From Balneola sp. (lineage in GTDB: Bacteria; Bacteroidota; Rhodothermia; Balneolales; Balneolaceae), in contig PBJO01000008.1 of assembly GCA_002720745.1 (NCBI GenBank), positions 1-56,244 on the forward strand: a DNA stretch of 56,244 nt, read 5' to 3'. Each line of letters starts with the position of its first letter. Positions within the stretch are counted from its first letter, which is position 1. Below are positions 8,215-17,800 of the stretch, in pieces. The notes under the pieces were generated by a model. It did no database searches. It saw nothing but the letters and a program-made list of their open reading frames with translations, and had not been told where the DNA came from. Both the position numbers and the translations under genes were made by a program.

Positions 8215-9549
8215 TTAAGAATAAACTCTTAAGCCGTTTTTATCTAATATATGAGAAATCAGTGGTTGTGATTCTACCTGGAAAGTTCCCCATTCTATTG
8301 AAGAACAGGCACTGCGTTCAAGTTCACCAACATCCAATTCTTTATTCGTGTGTAGGGTCATTAAAGTCTCACCCTTATGAACGTATTCTCCAAGCTTTTT
8401 TTCGAGTATAATACCCGCTAATGGATCAATAATATGTTCTTTTTGTTGCCTACCTGCACCCAATCGCACACCTAAGGTGCCCAGCTGATAGGCGTCTAGA
8501 CGTGTTATATACCCTTGCTTTTTACTCGCTATAGTATAGCAATATTTGGGTGTTCCTCTAGAATTTGGATTATCTATATATTTCAGATCACCACCTTGTG
8601 CCTGAACGATATCTCTGAATTTTTGAAAAGCTTTTCCGGATGAAATAGCATTTTTTGCTTCTTTGATACCCGCTTCAATCGATGTAACAGTCCCAGCAAG
8701 ATACAACATAGCCCCCGATAGAAGTGTACTTTGGTATATGGTGTCTGAAGGTCCATTTCCTTTTAGTACGTCAATGGATTCTAGCACCTCTAACCAATTA
8801 CCAATAGCTGACCCAGTTGGAGTCTCCATGCTTGTAATAAAAGCAATGATAGGTTTATTAAAACTCTGCCCTATATCCACCAGAGTTTGTGCAAGTTCAA
8901 TAGCATGGGTTTGGGTTTTCATAAATGCCCCTGATCCGTATTTTACATCCAACACCAAGGCATCAATTCCCTCTGCTAATTTTTTACTCATGATGCTACC
9001 AGCAATCAATGGAATAGATTCAATAGTAGCTGTTACATCACGCAGGGCATACATCTTCTTATCTGCTGGAGCCATTTCAATTGTTTGACCTACAAGAACA
9101 ATACCGTGCTCTTTTACTATTTCAACATACCTTTGTAAAGAAAGATCTACATTAAAACCAGGTATAGACTCTAGCTTATCCAAGGTTCCTCCAGTGTGCC
9201 CTAAGCCCCTGCCCGATACCATTGGAACACTGACGCCTAAGCTAGCTACAATAGGAGCAATTATAAGGGATAATTTATCCCCTACACCCCCAGTAGAATG
9301 TTTATCCACTTTAACACCTGGAATATGTGTCAAATCCAATATACTACCAGAGTTTAGCATAGCATGTGTAAGTGAAGTGGATTCTTGATCATTAAGACCA
9401 TTTAAATATGCAGCCATCAAAAAAGCACTCATCTGGTAATCAGGTATAAACCCCTTAGAGTATTGCTGAACTAAATAATTTATCTCACTGTCTGACAGTT
9501 CGTTATTGTCTCTTTTTTTTCTAATTAAATCTGGAATTTGATAATTCAT
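8215..9549 (-). CDS. Thymidine / pyrimidine-nucleoside phosphorylase
   Basis: This enzyme splits thymidine, and in some members uridine, with phosphate to give the base and (deoxy)ribose-1-phosphate in nucleoside salvage. The product is 444 aa, typical of the DeoA/Pdp family. Near residues 80-125 it shows the phosphate-binding KHSTGGVGDK and the signature SGRGLGHTGGTLDKLE. It also has DVKYGSGAFM near 205 and the C-terminal PYNP domain (GVRLGAGR, DPLAGIILEKKLGEYV). DeoA and Pdp cannot be separated by eye, so I give no symbol. The gene stands alone. Confidence 0.94.
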   Translation of the reverse strand: MNYQIPDLIRKKRDNNELSDSEINYLVQQYSKGFIPDYQMSAFLMAAYLNGLNDQESTSLTHAMLNSGSILDLTHIPGVKVDKHSTGGVGDKLSLIIAPIVASLGVSVPMVSGRGLGHTGGTLDKLESIPGFNVDLSLQRYVEIVKEHGIVLVGQTIEMAPADKKMYALRDVTATIESIPLIAGSIMSKKLAEGIDALVLDVKYGSGAFMKTQTHAIELAQTLVDIGQSFNKPIIAFITSMETPTGSAIGNWLEVLESIDVLKGNGPSDTIYQSTLLSGAMLYLAGTVTSIEAGIKEAKNAISSGKAFQKFRDIVQAQGGDLKYIDNPNSRGTPKYCYTIASKKQGYITRLDAYQLGTLGVRLGAGRQQKEHIIDPLAGIILEKKLGEYVHKGETLMTLHTNKELDVGELERSACSSIEWGTFQVESQPLISHILDKNGLRVYS

Positions 9550-9782
9550 AAAGGTTTATAACTTAGTTCTTAATAATTAAAGTAGCTAAGCTTATTCATT
9601 AATTCTACTTTATCAAATAGGAGTTTTTACTGGGTCACTTTCTACTATTAAGATGCAAAAGTAGTTATATCTAAGTAGAAAATGTAACTTTGTATATAAA
9701 GAAATGAACCAAAATTAAAAAGAGCGGGAAGGAGCTTGAATTAGTGATAAAGTTGGAAATAAAGAAAAAATCATAAAGAATC

Positions 9783-10964
9783 GTGAGCCCTAACGTGAGA
9801 ATATTAGCTGATCAACACATCTACCATTTAGAACAATTTGTACCCCCGCATGTTGAATTGATTTACTATGACAGTTCTAAACACCTGCCTAGGCTAGACA
9901 GCTTTGATGCTTGGATACTTAGAACCGTGACTAAAGTGAATCCCAAAACCGTACCTACTCTCCCAAAAAAACTCAAATTCATCGGTTCAGCTTCTTCAGG
10001 TACCGATCATATTGACAAGGGATACCTAAATGACCTAGGTATACAATTTGATTATTCTCCCGGATGTAATGCAAATGCTGTAGCGGAGTATGTACTTACT
10101 TCGATGCTGACCTGGTGTGAATTAAAGCACAAAGAGTTAATTGATTATAAAGTTGGAATTATTGGTATGGGACATACAGGAGAGGCCGTAGCCAAAAAAT
10201 TAGAAGTAATCGGGGTGAATTATGCTGGCTATGATCCTCCCAAAGCACTACGCGAAAAATCATTCAAGAGCTGCAGCCTCAACACTCTCCATGAGTGTGC
10301 CATACTGAGCTTTCACCTTCCTTATATTAGTCAAGGCAGTAAATGTACTCATTATTTTATGCCTAACATTTTATCGCTCAGTCCTAAACAAGAGCTCATT
10401 ATTAATGCAGCTAGAGGCGGTATAATTAACGAGAGCTATCTATTGAATAGCATTCGTTCATACGAATCGTCTCATAATAAAATCGACGTAGTTTTGGACG
10501 TCTGGGAAACCGAACCGGTGCCCAATCCAGAATTAGTAAAAAAGGCAATAATTGCCACCCCACACATTGCCGGATATTCTAAAAAAGCAAAGCTTGAAGC
10601 TTCCAAAGGGGTTTTAAAAAGCCTCTTGAATTATTTTGATCTTAAATGTGCAGACAATGTAAGTCAAGTTAGTCCTTTAAATCTACAAAAATCAATACCA
10701 AAAGAATCGAATTTAAATGAGATTAAGATAAAATCCTATTATAAAAGTATTAATGTTTTACACGGTTTATATAAATATGATTATGAGATGCAAAATTTGA
10801 TAAGTCGATCCACTCTTGAATATGAATCGAACCGACACAAAACAGTAATAGGCGAGAGCTTTCAATCAATAAGAAATACTATTTTGCTTAGAGAAGAATT
10901 TAAGTACATGACTTTTCCAGAAGGTTATCCTGAGTATCTACGTCCTATATTTAAAATAAATTGA
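9783..10964 (+). CDS. pdxB: 4-Phosphoerythronate dehydrogenase
   Basis: PdxB oxidises 4-phosphoerythronate in the DXP-dependent branch of vitamin B6 synthesis. The fold is that of D-2-hydroxyacid dehydrogenases. The nucleotide motif VGIIGMGHTGEAVAKKL is near 122-138. The sequence then shows INAARGGIINE, DVWETEPVPNPEL and TPHIAGYSKKAKLEA, with the catalytic Arg, Glu and His in place. The IAGYS form is typical of PdxB rather than SerA or lactate dehydrogenase. A C-terminal region of about 110 aa fits the PdxB dimerisation domain. The start is a GTG at 9783; another GTG at 9795 would begin VRILADQ and fits homologues equally well. Confidence 0.88.
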   Translation: MSPNVRILADQHIYHLEQFVPPHVELIYYDSSKHLPRLDSFDAWILRTVTKVNPKTVPTLPKKLKFIGSASSGTDHIDKGYLNDLGIQFDYSPGCNANAVAEYVLTSMLTWCELKHKELIDYKVGIIGMGHTGEAVAKKLEVIGVNYAGYDPPKALREKSFKSCSLNTLHECAILSFHLPYISQGSKCTHYFMPNILSLSPKQELIINAARGGIINESYLLNSIRSYESSHNKIDVVLDVWETEPVPNPELVKKAIIATPHIAGYSKKAKLEASKGVLKSLLNYFDLKCADNVSQVSPLNLQKSIPKESNLNEIKIKSYYKSINVLHGLYKYDYEMQNLISRSTLEYESNRHKTVIGESFQSIRNTILLREEFKYMTFPEGYPEYLRPIFKIN

Positions 10965-11027
10965 AACGTTATCTGCTAAAACATGCACTGAAGTCTGGGT
11001 AGACCTAAAAAAATCAAAAGTTCAATC

Positions 11028-11828
11028 TTATAAAGAAAATAGCTTAGCTGCGGTACGATCGGTTTGTGCTTCTATTTCTTGTTGGCTTAATCCAAAGAGT
11101 TCTCCTAATTTTTTTTGGACGTGATCCAAGTGAGCAGGTTCATTACGCTTACCCCGTAATGGCGTTGGTGAAAGGTAGGGTGAATCTGTTTCTAAGATTA
11201 ACTTGTTGATAGGTAACTGCTGAATAGCTTCGGCAACCCCTGCATTCTTAAAGGTTATTACCCCTCCTATTCCCAAATGAAATCCGAGATCTACAGCTTT
11301 CATTCCCTCCTCATAAGTTCCATTAAAACAGTGCCAAACACCTTTAACCGAGCCATTTTGATGTCTAGCTATGGCATCTAGTAAGTCCTGTGTACTTTCC
11401 CTATTGTGTAAAACAATAGGCTTGTTGGTACTTTTTGCTATCTCAAAATGTATATCAAGACTTAGCATCTGTTCTTCTTTACTTTCCATTGACCAATAGT
11501 AGTCTAAACCTGTTTCACCAATCCCAACATATTGGTTTAAGCCGGCAAATTCGAGTAACCAGCTTTCTAATTTACTCGGCCATAGTTGCTCTCCCCAAAT
11601 TGATATTTGCTCCTTCACTTCGCAAGGATGTAAACCAATCATAGGGTGCAAGTTAATATCATTTTTACCACTATTGAGATAAGTAATCGTTTCCATTTGA
11701 GCAATAGAATCAGGATTGATGGCAGGCATCAATATGTGCCTTATACCCAAATCGATTGCCCTACCAATCATCGCCAAAACATCATTTGAATAGTCTGGTA
11801 AATATATATGGGCGTGGGTATCTATCAT
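11028..11828 (-). CDS. tatD: TatD-family metal-dependent deoxyribonuclease
   Basis: TatD proteins are TIM-barrel metal-dependent DNases, some acting as 3'-5' exonucleases in DNA repair. The product is 266 aa, the usual size. Metal ligands are visible in MIDTHAHIYLPDY (His5, His7), GIGETGLDYYW (Glu), VLHNRES (His), GVWHCFNGT (His) and LETDSPYLSPTPLRGKRNEP (Asp). The family has several paralogues (TatD, YcfH, YjjV); this one most resembles YcfH-like single-domain members, so the symbol is a family label. It is tail-to-tail with pdxB. Confidence 0.9.
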   Translation of the reverse strand: MIDTHAHIYLPDYSNDVLAMIGRAIDLGIRHILMPAINPDSIAQMETITYLNSGKNDINLHPMIGLHPCEVKEQISIWGEQLWPSKLESWLLEFAGLNQYVGIGETGLDYYWSMESKEEQMLSLDIHFEIAKSTNKPIVLHNRESTQDLLDAIARHQNGSVKGVWHCFNGTYEEGMKAVDLGFHLGIGGVITFKNAGVAEAIQQLPINKLILETDSPYLSPTPLRGKRNEPAHLDHVQKKLGELFGLSQQEIEAQTDRTAAKLFSL

Positions 11829-12021
11829 GGTATATACTATAAAGGCAAACTATATCTTAAATGGTTTAGAAAAGCTTGACTTTACATATATTTACAAAAA
11901 GTCAGACTTGTAAAATTCCCTAATCATTCTACTTTTACAAAGGTATTAACATATTTTAAAATCTTCATCATAATACCTAGCTTAAACGGTAAAAACCGTG
12001 TCAAAATAACAAATTAGTCAG

Positions 12022-13947
12022 ATGTCAGTATCCCTTACCGATTTTGATATAAGCAATCATGAACGCATCCCCACTCAGTTGTTTAAAACAGCAATAGAAG
12101 GATCTTTGTATGTAGCTAATACTATAGCTGAACTTATTGATTCTAGAAATAAAGAATCTAAACCTACTGTGTTAGGACTTGCAACTGGGTCTACCCCAAC
12201 TCAAGTTTATGATGAGCTAGTTCGAAAGCATAAAGAAGAAGGATTAAGTTTTGAGCGAGTTATCACCTTTAACCTTGACGAGTATTATCCAATGTCTCCT
12301 GATGCTCATCAGAGTTATAACCATTTTATGCATGAATATCTCTTTAAACATATCAATATTAAGACAGAGAATATTCACATACCAGATGGTACATTGAAAA
12401 AAGATAAAATTATATCATTCTGTGAGGAGTATGAAACAAAGATTGTGCAGGCAGGTGGTTTAGATATTCAAATTCTTGGAATAGGCCGTACTGGCCATAT
12501 TGGATTTAATGAACCTGGATCTATCATAGACTCAACAACGCGCCTTATTACACTGGATCGATTAACAAAGTTAGATGCTTCCAGTGGATTCTTTGATATT
12601 GAAAATGTTCCAAGAAGAGCGATTACGATGGGGGTTGGAACGATTTTACAAGCAAAAAGAATATTTATGATGGCCTGGGGTGAGGGAAAAGCGAATATCA
12701 TTCGAGACACCATCGAAGGTGATATTAATTCATCAATTCCCGCTACTTTTTTGCAGCAGCACAACCAGACTGAAGTTATATTAGACACCGCTGCTGCTGC
12801 TGAATTGACCCAAATTAAAAGCCCTTGGCTTGCGGGCCCCATTAAATGGGATAATTTTCTGATCAAAAAAGCCGTCATTTGGTTGAGCCTTAAATTAGCT
12901 AAACCCATTTTAAAACTTACTGAAGAAGATTACCGTGAATTTGGAATGAATGATATTCTAGTTGAAATAGGCACAGCTTATAATGTAAATATCAGGGTTT
13001 TCAATCAAATTCAGCATACAATTACTGGTTGGCCTGGCGGTAAACCCAATGCCGAAGATACCTATAGGCCAGAACGTAAAACCCCATTTCCAAAAAAAGC
13101 ATTAATTTTCAGTCCACACCCCGATGACGATGTCATTTCAATGGGTGGTACTTTTATAAGATTGGTAGACCAAGGACACAAAGTGTATGTAGCATATCAA
13201 ACTTCTGGTAATATCGCTGTATCTGACGAAGATGCTGTCCGATTTGCTGATTTTGTTTCCGACTATCATAATGCATTAAAAATTGATGGCTCCCTGGTTG
13301 ATTCAATATTTAGTGAAATAACAAACTTCTTAGCCGAAAAAAATCAAGGTGAGCCCGACTCTGAGGAGATTAAAATTATAAAGGGGCTTATTCGACGCGG
13401 TGAAGCAAAAGCAGCTTGCCGATACATTGGCATTCAAGATGAAAATATTCACTTTTTAGACCTACCCTTCTATGAAACTGGGAGAATACGTAAAAAGCCT
13501 GTTAGCCCAAAAGATATTAAAATAGTTAAGAGGCTAATTGAAGAAGTTAAACCTCATCAAATATATGCTGCAGGTGATTTGTCTGATCCACACGGAACAC
13601 ATAGAATTTGTCTAGAAGCTATCTTGCAGGCTCTTCATGAATTAAAAGATCAAGATTGGATGAAAAATTGCTATGTATGGCTTTATCGAGGTGCTTGGCA
13701 AGAGTGGGATATTGAGGATATTGAAATGGCCGTTCCTCTAAGCCCGGAGGAAACTGATAAAAAACGGCGCGCTATCTTTAAGCATCAATCGCAGAAAGAT
13801 CGCCCTTTATTTCCAGGTACTGATAAAAGAGAATTTTGGCAACGAGCAGATGACCGGACCCGTTCTACTGCAGTAGCCTATGATAAACTTGGTTTAGCCG
13901 AGTATGAAGCAATGGAAGCCTTTGTACGTTGGAAAGAGCTTGATTGA
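12022..13947 (+). CDS. nagB: Glucosamine-6-phosphate deaminase-like domain fused to a PIG-L deacetylase-like domain
   Basis: At 641 aa this is more than twice the length of E. coli NagB. Residues 1-290 form a glucosamine-6-phosphate deaminase (isomerase) domain with GLATGSTPT, FNLDEYYP (82-90) and ILGIGRTGHIGFNEPGS (151-167), including catalytic His159. From about 355 there is a PIG-L/LmbE-type deacetylase domain with the zinc motif SPHPDDD (364-370), SDPHGTHRI and SQKDRPLF. The fusion is well known in Bacteroidota. Together the domains suggest deacetylation and deamination of an amino sugar, but the second substrate is not established. The position of E. coli Asp141 is Thr here, as in other non-enterobacterial forms that differ at this site. 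Confidence 0.9.
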   Translation: MSVSLTDFDISNHERIPTQLFKTAIEGSLYVANTIAELIDSRNKESKPTVLGLATGSTPTQVYDELVRKHKEEGLSFERVITFNLDEYYPMSPDAHQSYNHFMHEYLFKHINIKTENIHIPDGTLKKDKIISFCEEYETKIVQAGGLDIQILGIGRTGHIGFNEPGSIIDSTTRLITLDRLTKLDASSGFFDIENVPRRAITMGVGTILQAKRIFMMAWGEGKANIIRDTIEGDINSSIPATFLQQHNQTEVILDTAAAAELTQIKSPWLAGPIKWDNFLIKKAVIWLSLKLAKPILKLTEEDYREFGMNDILVEIGTAYNVNIRVFNQIQHTITGWPGGKPNAEDTYRPERKTPFPKKALIFSPHPDDDVISMGGTFIRLVDQGHKVYVAYQTSGNIAVSDEDAVRFADFVSDYHNALKIDGSLVDSIFSEITNFLAEKNQGEPDSEEIKIIKGLIRRGEAKAACRYIGIQDENIHFLDLPFYETGRIRKKPVSPKDIKIVKRLIEEVKPHQIYAAGDLSDPHGTHRICLEAILQALHELKDQDWMKNCYVWLYRGAWQEWDIEDIEMAVPLSPEETDKKRRAIFKHQSQKDRPLFPGTDKREFWQRADDRTRSTAVAYDKLGLAEYEAMEAFVRWKELD

Positions 13948-14104
13948 CGAAAGATTAAATAGAATAATGATTGTGATAAATTTAAATAAATGACCATCTT
14001 TTAAATGAAAAAATCGAATATTTACAGCAGGATTATTATATATGCAGTGTTTAATCCATGAGTAAATATACCGTTATTCTCCAATTTTTGTTTATATTAT
14101 TACA

Positions 14105-14704
14105 ATGAGGTCAATAAATGCACATAGCAAAGCTAGTCAGGTCAAAAAACTTTCATTGAATTATCTTTACGCCATTATACTAATAATCACCTTTTGTAAT
14201 GATAGTGTATTAGCTTGTCATCACCTAGGTCAAAAGAGTTATGTTGAGCCTTCTAATATTGGTATTAATGAGTTTTCTACTGAATCATACTCAGAGGTAT
14301 TCTTGGGTATTTTAAAACTCCATTCGATAGGCCAAAGGGTACCTCACTCATATACTGGTCAAAAGAAACATTCTGTTAAAAACCTGCAAAAGAAAATCAA
14401 TCATACAGTATCTACTTTCCTTTATTCACACTTTAAAGCTGATTCAGAATACATTACTAATGAACTTAATTGTTGTATTAATTATAGTAGTGGGTGCACT
14501 TATACCTACCTCTGTGAATGCTCCTATAGTGTCAATAATGATTTGTACCATAATCAATTAAACCTTAAACAAGGCCCTTCAATATCTTTACACTCAGTCA
14601 ATGATATCTCTCCTAATAAGAAAGGTTCTATAAGTTTAATTGTTATAACTAATCTAATCCCCCACCCTTCCTACTTTAGCCTATACGAGAGCTGGCTAAT
14701 ATAG
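14105..14704 (+). CDS. Cys-rich secreted protein heading the metal-efflux operon, unknown family
   Basis: I do not recognise this 199-aa protein. Residues 16-38 look like a signal segment (LSLNYLYAIILIITFCNDS) followed by VLACHH. Two Cys/His clusters may bind metal: CHH at 38-40, and Cys123, 124, 131, 137 and 139 in a 20-residue stretch. The ATG at 14105 follows an AT-rich leader. The fused RND gene begins about 120 bp later on the same strand, so a periplasmic accessory role in metal handling is plausible but unproven. It could also be a poorly conserved ORF that only happens to precede the pump. Confidence 0.55.
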   Translation: MRSINAHSKASQVKKLSLNYLYAIILIITFCNDSVLACHHLGQKSYVEPSNIGINEFSTESYSEVFLGILKLHSIGQRVPHSYTGQKKHSVKNLQKKINHTVSTFLYSHFKADSEYITNELNCCINYSSGCTYTYLCECSYSVNNDLYHNQLNLKQGPSISLHSVNDISPNKKGSISLIVITNLIPHPSYFSLYESWLI

Positions 14705-14826
14705 AGAATTAGAAGTTCCAAATAGCGATAATATTATCTCTTTTTATCGTTCTAAACCCTAAAGTTCAGTAGAATCTTACCCATTCTTCTCGTACTACTC
14801 AATATTCAATTTCTAATCCATTACAC

Positions 14827-17800
14827 ATGTTCAATCGATATTATCGGTTTACATTAAAACAGCCTTTATTACCCTTAGGAATCTTTTTAATATTATTATT
14901 TTTGGGCTTATCGGTAGCGCCATTTAATTGGAATCTATCATTTGAATCCGAAACAATACCCGTTGATGCGATACCCGATTTGGGTGAAAACCAACAAATT
15001 GTATATACCGAGTGGCGAGGGCAATCACCAGAGGATATAGACGACCAGATAACTTATCCGCTTAGTAATTATTTTTTAACGCTACCTGGTGTCAAGGACG
15101 TTAGGGGCTTATCGATTACAGGACGCTCTACTCTTTACATTATCTTTGAAGAGGACATAGAATATTACTGGGGTAGAAGTCGGATTATTGAAAAGATAAA
15201 CTCTTTGCCAACGGGGTTAATACCCGAAAACACTAAACCCGCACTAGGACCGGACGCAACAGGTTTAGGCCAAATATTTTGGTACTATTTAGAGGGTGTA
15301 AATAACTCAGGAGATGAAGTTGGTGGTTGGGATCTAGATGAACGTCGAACACTACAAGATTACTACATAAAACCGAGTCTATCCTCTGTAGCTGGAGTTT
15401 CTGAGGTTGCTTCTATTGGAGGATTTGTTAAAGAATTTCAGATTGATATCCATCCAACGCTTTTGGAACAATATCAGTTAAATACTCAAGATATTTTAAA
15501 AGCACTCAAAAAAGCCCAAGCAGAAGGTGGCTTGCGAACCCTAGAATACAATCAAGTTGAATATTTACTTCGTGGAAATGGCAGTATAGAAGATCTAAAC
15601 GATTTAGAATTGATTCCCATACGGGTAGTTGACCAAATACCTCTTTATTTAAAAGATGTTGCCAATATAACACATGGTCCAGCCGACAGACGCGGTGTAT
15701 TAGATGTTTCTGGAAAAGAGACAGTAGGAGGCGTAGTAGTTGCTCAATACGGAGCTAATCCTGAAAAAGTAATTGCAGCAATAAAACAAAAAATCGACGA
15801 ATTATCATCCTCTTTACCCAGTAGAGTTTTGGCTTCAGGTGAGCTAACTCAATTGAAAATTATACCTTTTTATGACCGTTCAGAACTTATTGAAGAAACA
15901 ATTGTGACGCTTGAATCCGCTTTATGGCTTCAAATTTTAATTACTATCTCCATAGTATTACTCATTTTACGCCGCCTTCGTATTGCCTTACTTATTTCAT
16001 TAATGCTACCAGTGTCCGTTTTATTAACCTTTATTGCCATGAAATTAGGAAACGTCGACGCAAATATAGTAGCTTTGTCGGGTATTGCTATTGCCATAGG
16101 AACAGTAGTTGATATGGGTGTAATCTTAACGGATACAATTATACAGCATATTGACCAAGAAGATAGTGAGGCACAAGAAAAGAAAGAGCTATCGAGCGGA
16201 CTACGCTTTTTAGAGAAGCGTCTCCTTCTTATAATTTCAGCGACTAAAGAAGTTGCAGGTGCTATTATAACGGCTATAACCACAACCATCATTAGCTTTC
16301 TTCCAGTTTTCTTAATGATAAATGCCGAAGGTAAGCTATTTCAGCCATTGGCATATACCAAAACCTTCGTATTAGCCGCTTCTATTTTTGTTGCATTATT
16401 TCTTTTACCCGTATTAGCCTATCTCTTATTTGGACAGGTAGAATCCCGATATTATTTAGAAAAAAAGAACAAATATAGTCTGTTACACAGATTTATCATT
16501 AATCCAATATTACAAGTCAAAACCGATCGCAGACTAACAAAATTCGTTAATGAACTTAATTATAAGAACTTTCATGATACCATGATAGTACTAATCATCC
16601 TGTTGATACTCGGATATTTAACACATGCATGGGCACCTCTTGGACCTGAAGTACCTTTATTCCTTCAATGGATATTTATAAGTGGTTTATTGCTTGTACT
16701 AATAGGTAGTGTGCTTAAAATCATAACCCATTATCCTAGTTGGTTAGCTTGGTCTTTTGCACATAAAAAATTGTTTATAAGTCTTCCTATTGGAATTATA
16801 CTTTTTGGACTTTTTGTATGGTTGGGCTTTGCAAAAATCAGTGCTATTCCTACTTCACTAATTCAGGCAATCGGGATTGATATAAGTAAAACAGATTGGT
16901 GGTCAGCACTAGACAAAGAGTATCCAGGCCTAACTACAGAGTTTATGCCAAGCTTAGATGAAGGAGCATTTTTATTCATGCCCACCACTACACCCAATGC
17001 AGGATTGGAACAAAACGTAGTATTACTTCAATTTTTAGATCGACTAGTTGCAGAAATACCCGAGATAGATAAAGTAGTGGGAAAATTGGGCAGAGTCGAA
17101 TCAGCTCTCGATCCCGCACCAATAAGTATGTTCGAAAATATCATCACCTACAAGCCAGAATATGCCTATGATATATCAGGAAATAGAACACGTCAATGGC
17201 GCGAACATATAAAATCATCGGATGATATTTGGAATGAAATTATCCAGAAAACTCAACATCCAGCATTGACATCTGCGCCAAAACTACAACCTATTGAAAC
17301 AAGACTTTTAATGCTACAAACGGGTTTAAGAGCCCCAATAGGCATACGTATTCAAGGTGAAGATTTAGGTCAAATCGAAGAGGTAGGCAGGCAGCTTGAG
17401 ATGGTATTAACAGATCTTGATTATGTGAATCCTGCCACAGTATTTGCCGAGCGTAATTCTAGTAAACCATACATAGATATACAATGGGACCGTGAAAAAT
17501 TAGCCCGTTATGGAATGAGTGTTTCAGAAGCGCAATCATGGGCTCAAATTGCATTGGCCGGTAAAGAAACTGGCAATGTAATATTGGGAAGAGAACGTTA
17601 TAGCATTCGCCTTAGATTCGCTAAAGATGTACGCCAAAGTCCACAGAATATTCATAATCTACTTATTGACACCCCTAAGGGTGCAAGAGTGCCATTAAAT
17701 GAGTTAGCAAAGGTTCAATTTAGATTGGGACCACAGGCCATCAAAAGTGAACAATCATTTAAAGTTTCCTACGTATCTTTTGACATAATCAATGGAATTG

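Noticed and set aside
9685-9692. TAACTTTG, matching the Bacteroidota -7 element TAnnTTTG, upstream of pdxB
   Set aside because: No TTTG -33 element was found at the required spacing, and the clearer promoters in the window are of the TTGACA/TATAAT type.
10975-11020. Terminator between pdxB and tatD
   Set aside because: The GTCT/AGAC stem is only 4 bp and no T tract follows on either strand.
12481-12519. Loss of NagB activity because the position of E. coli Asp141 is Thr
   Set aside because: Other non-enterobacterial NagB proteins also differ here and the catalytic His is present, so it is not evidence of inactivity.
13948-14104. Copper-responsive (CueR/CopY-like) operator before the efflux operon
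   Set aside because: I saw no clear dyad of the known types in this AT-rich gap.
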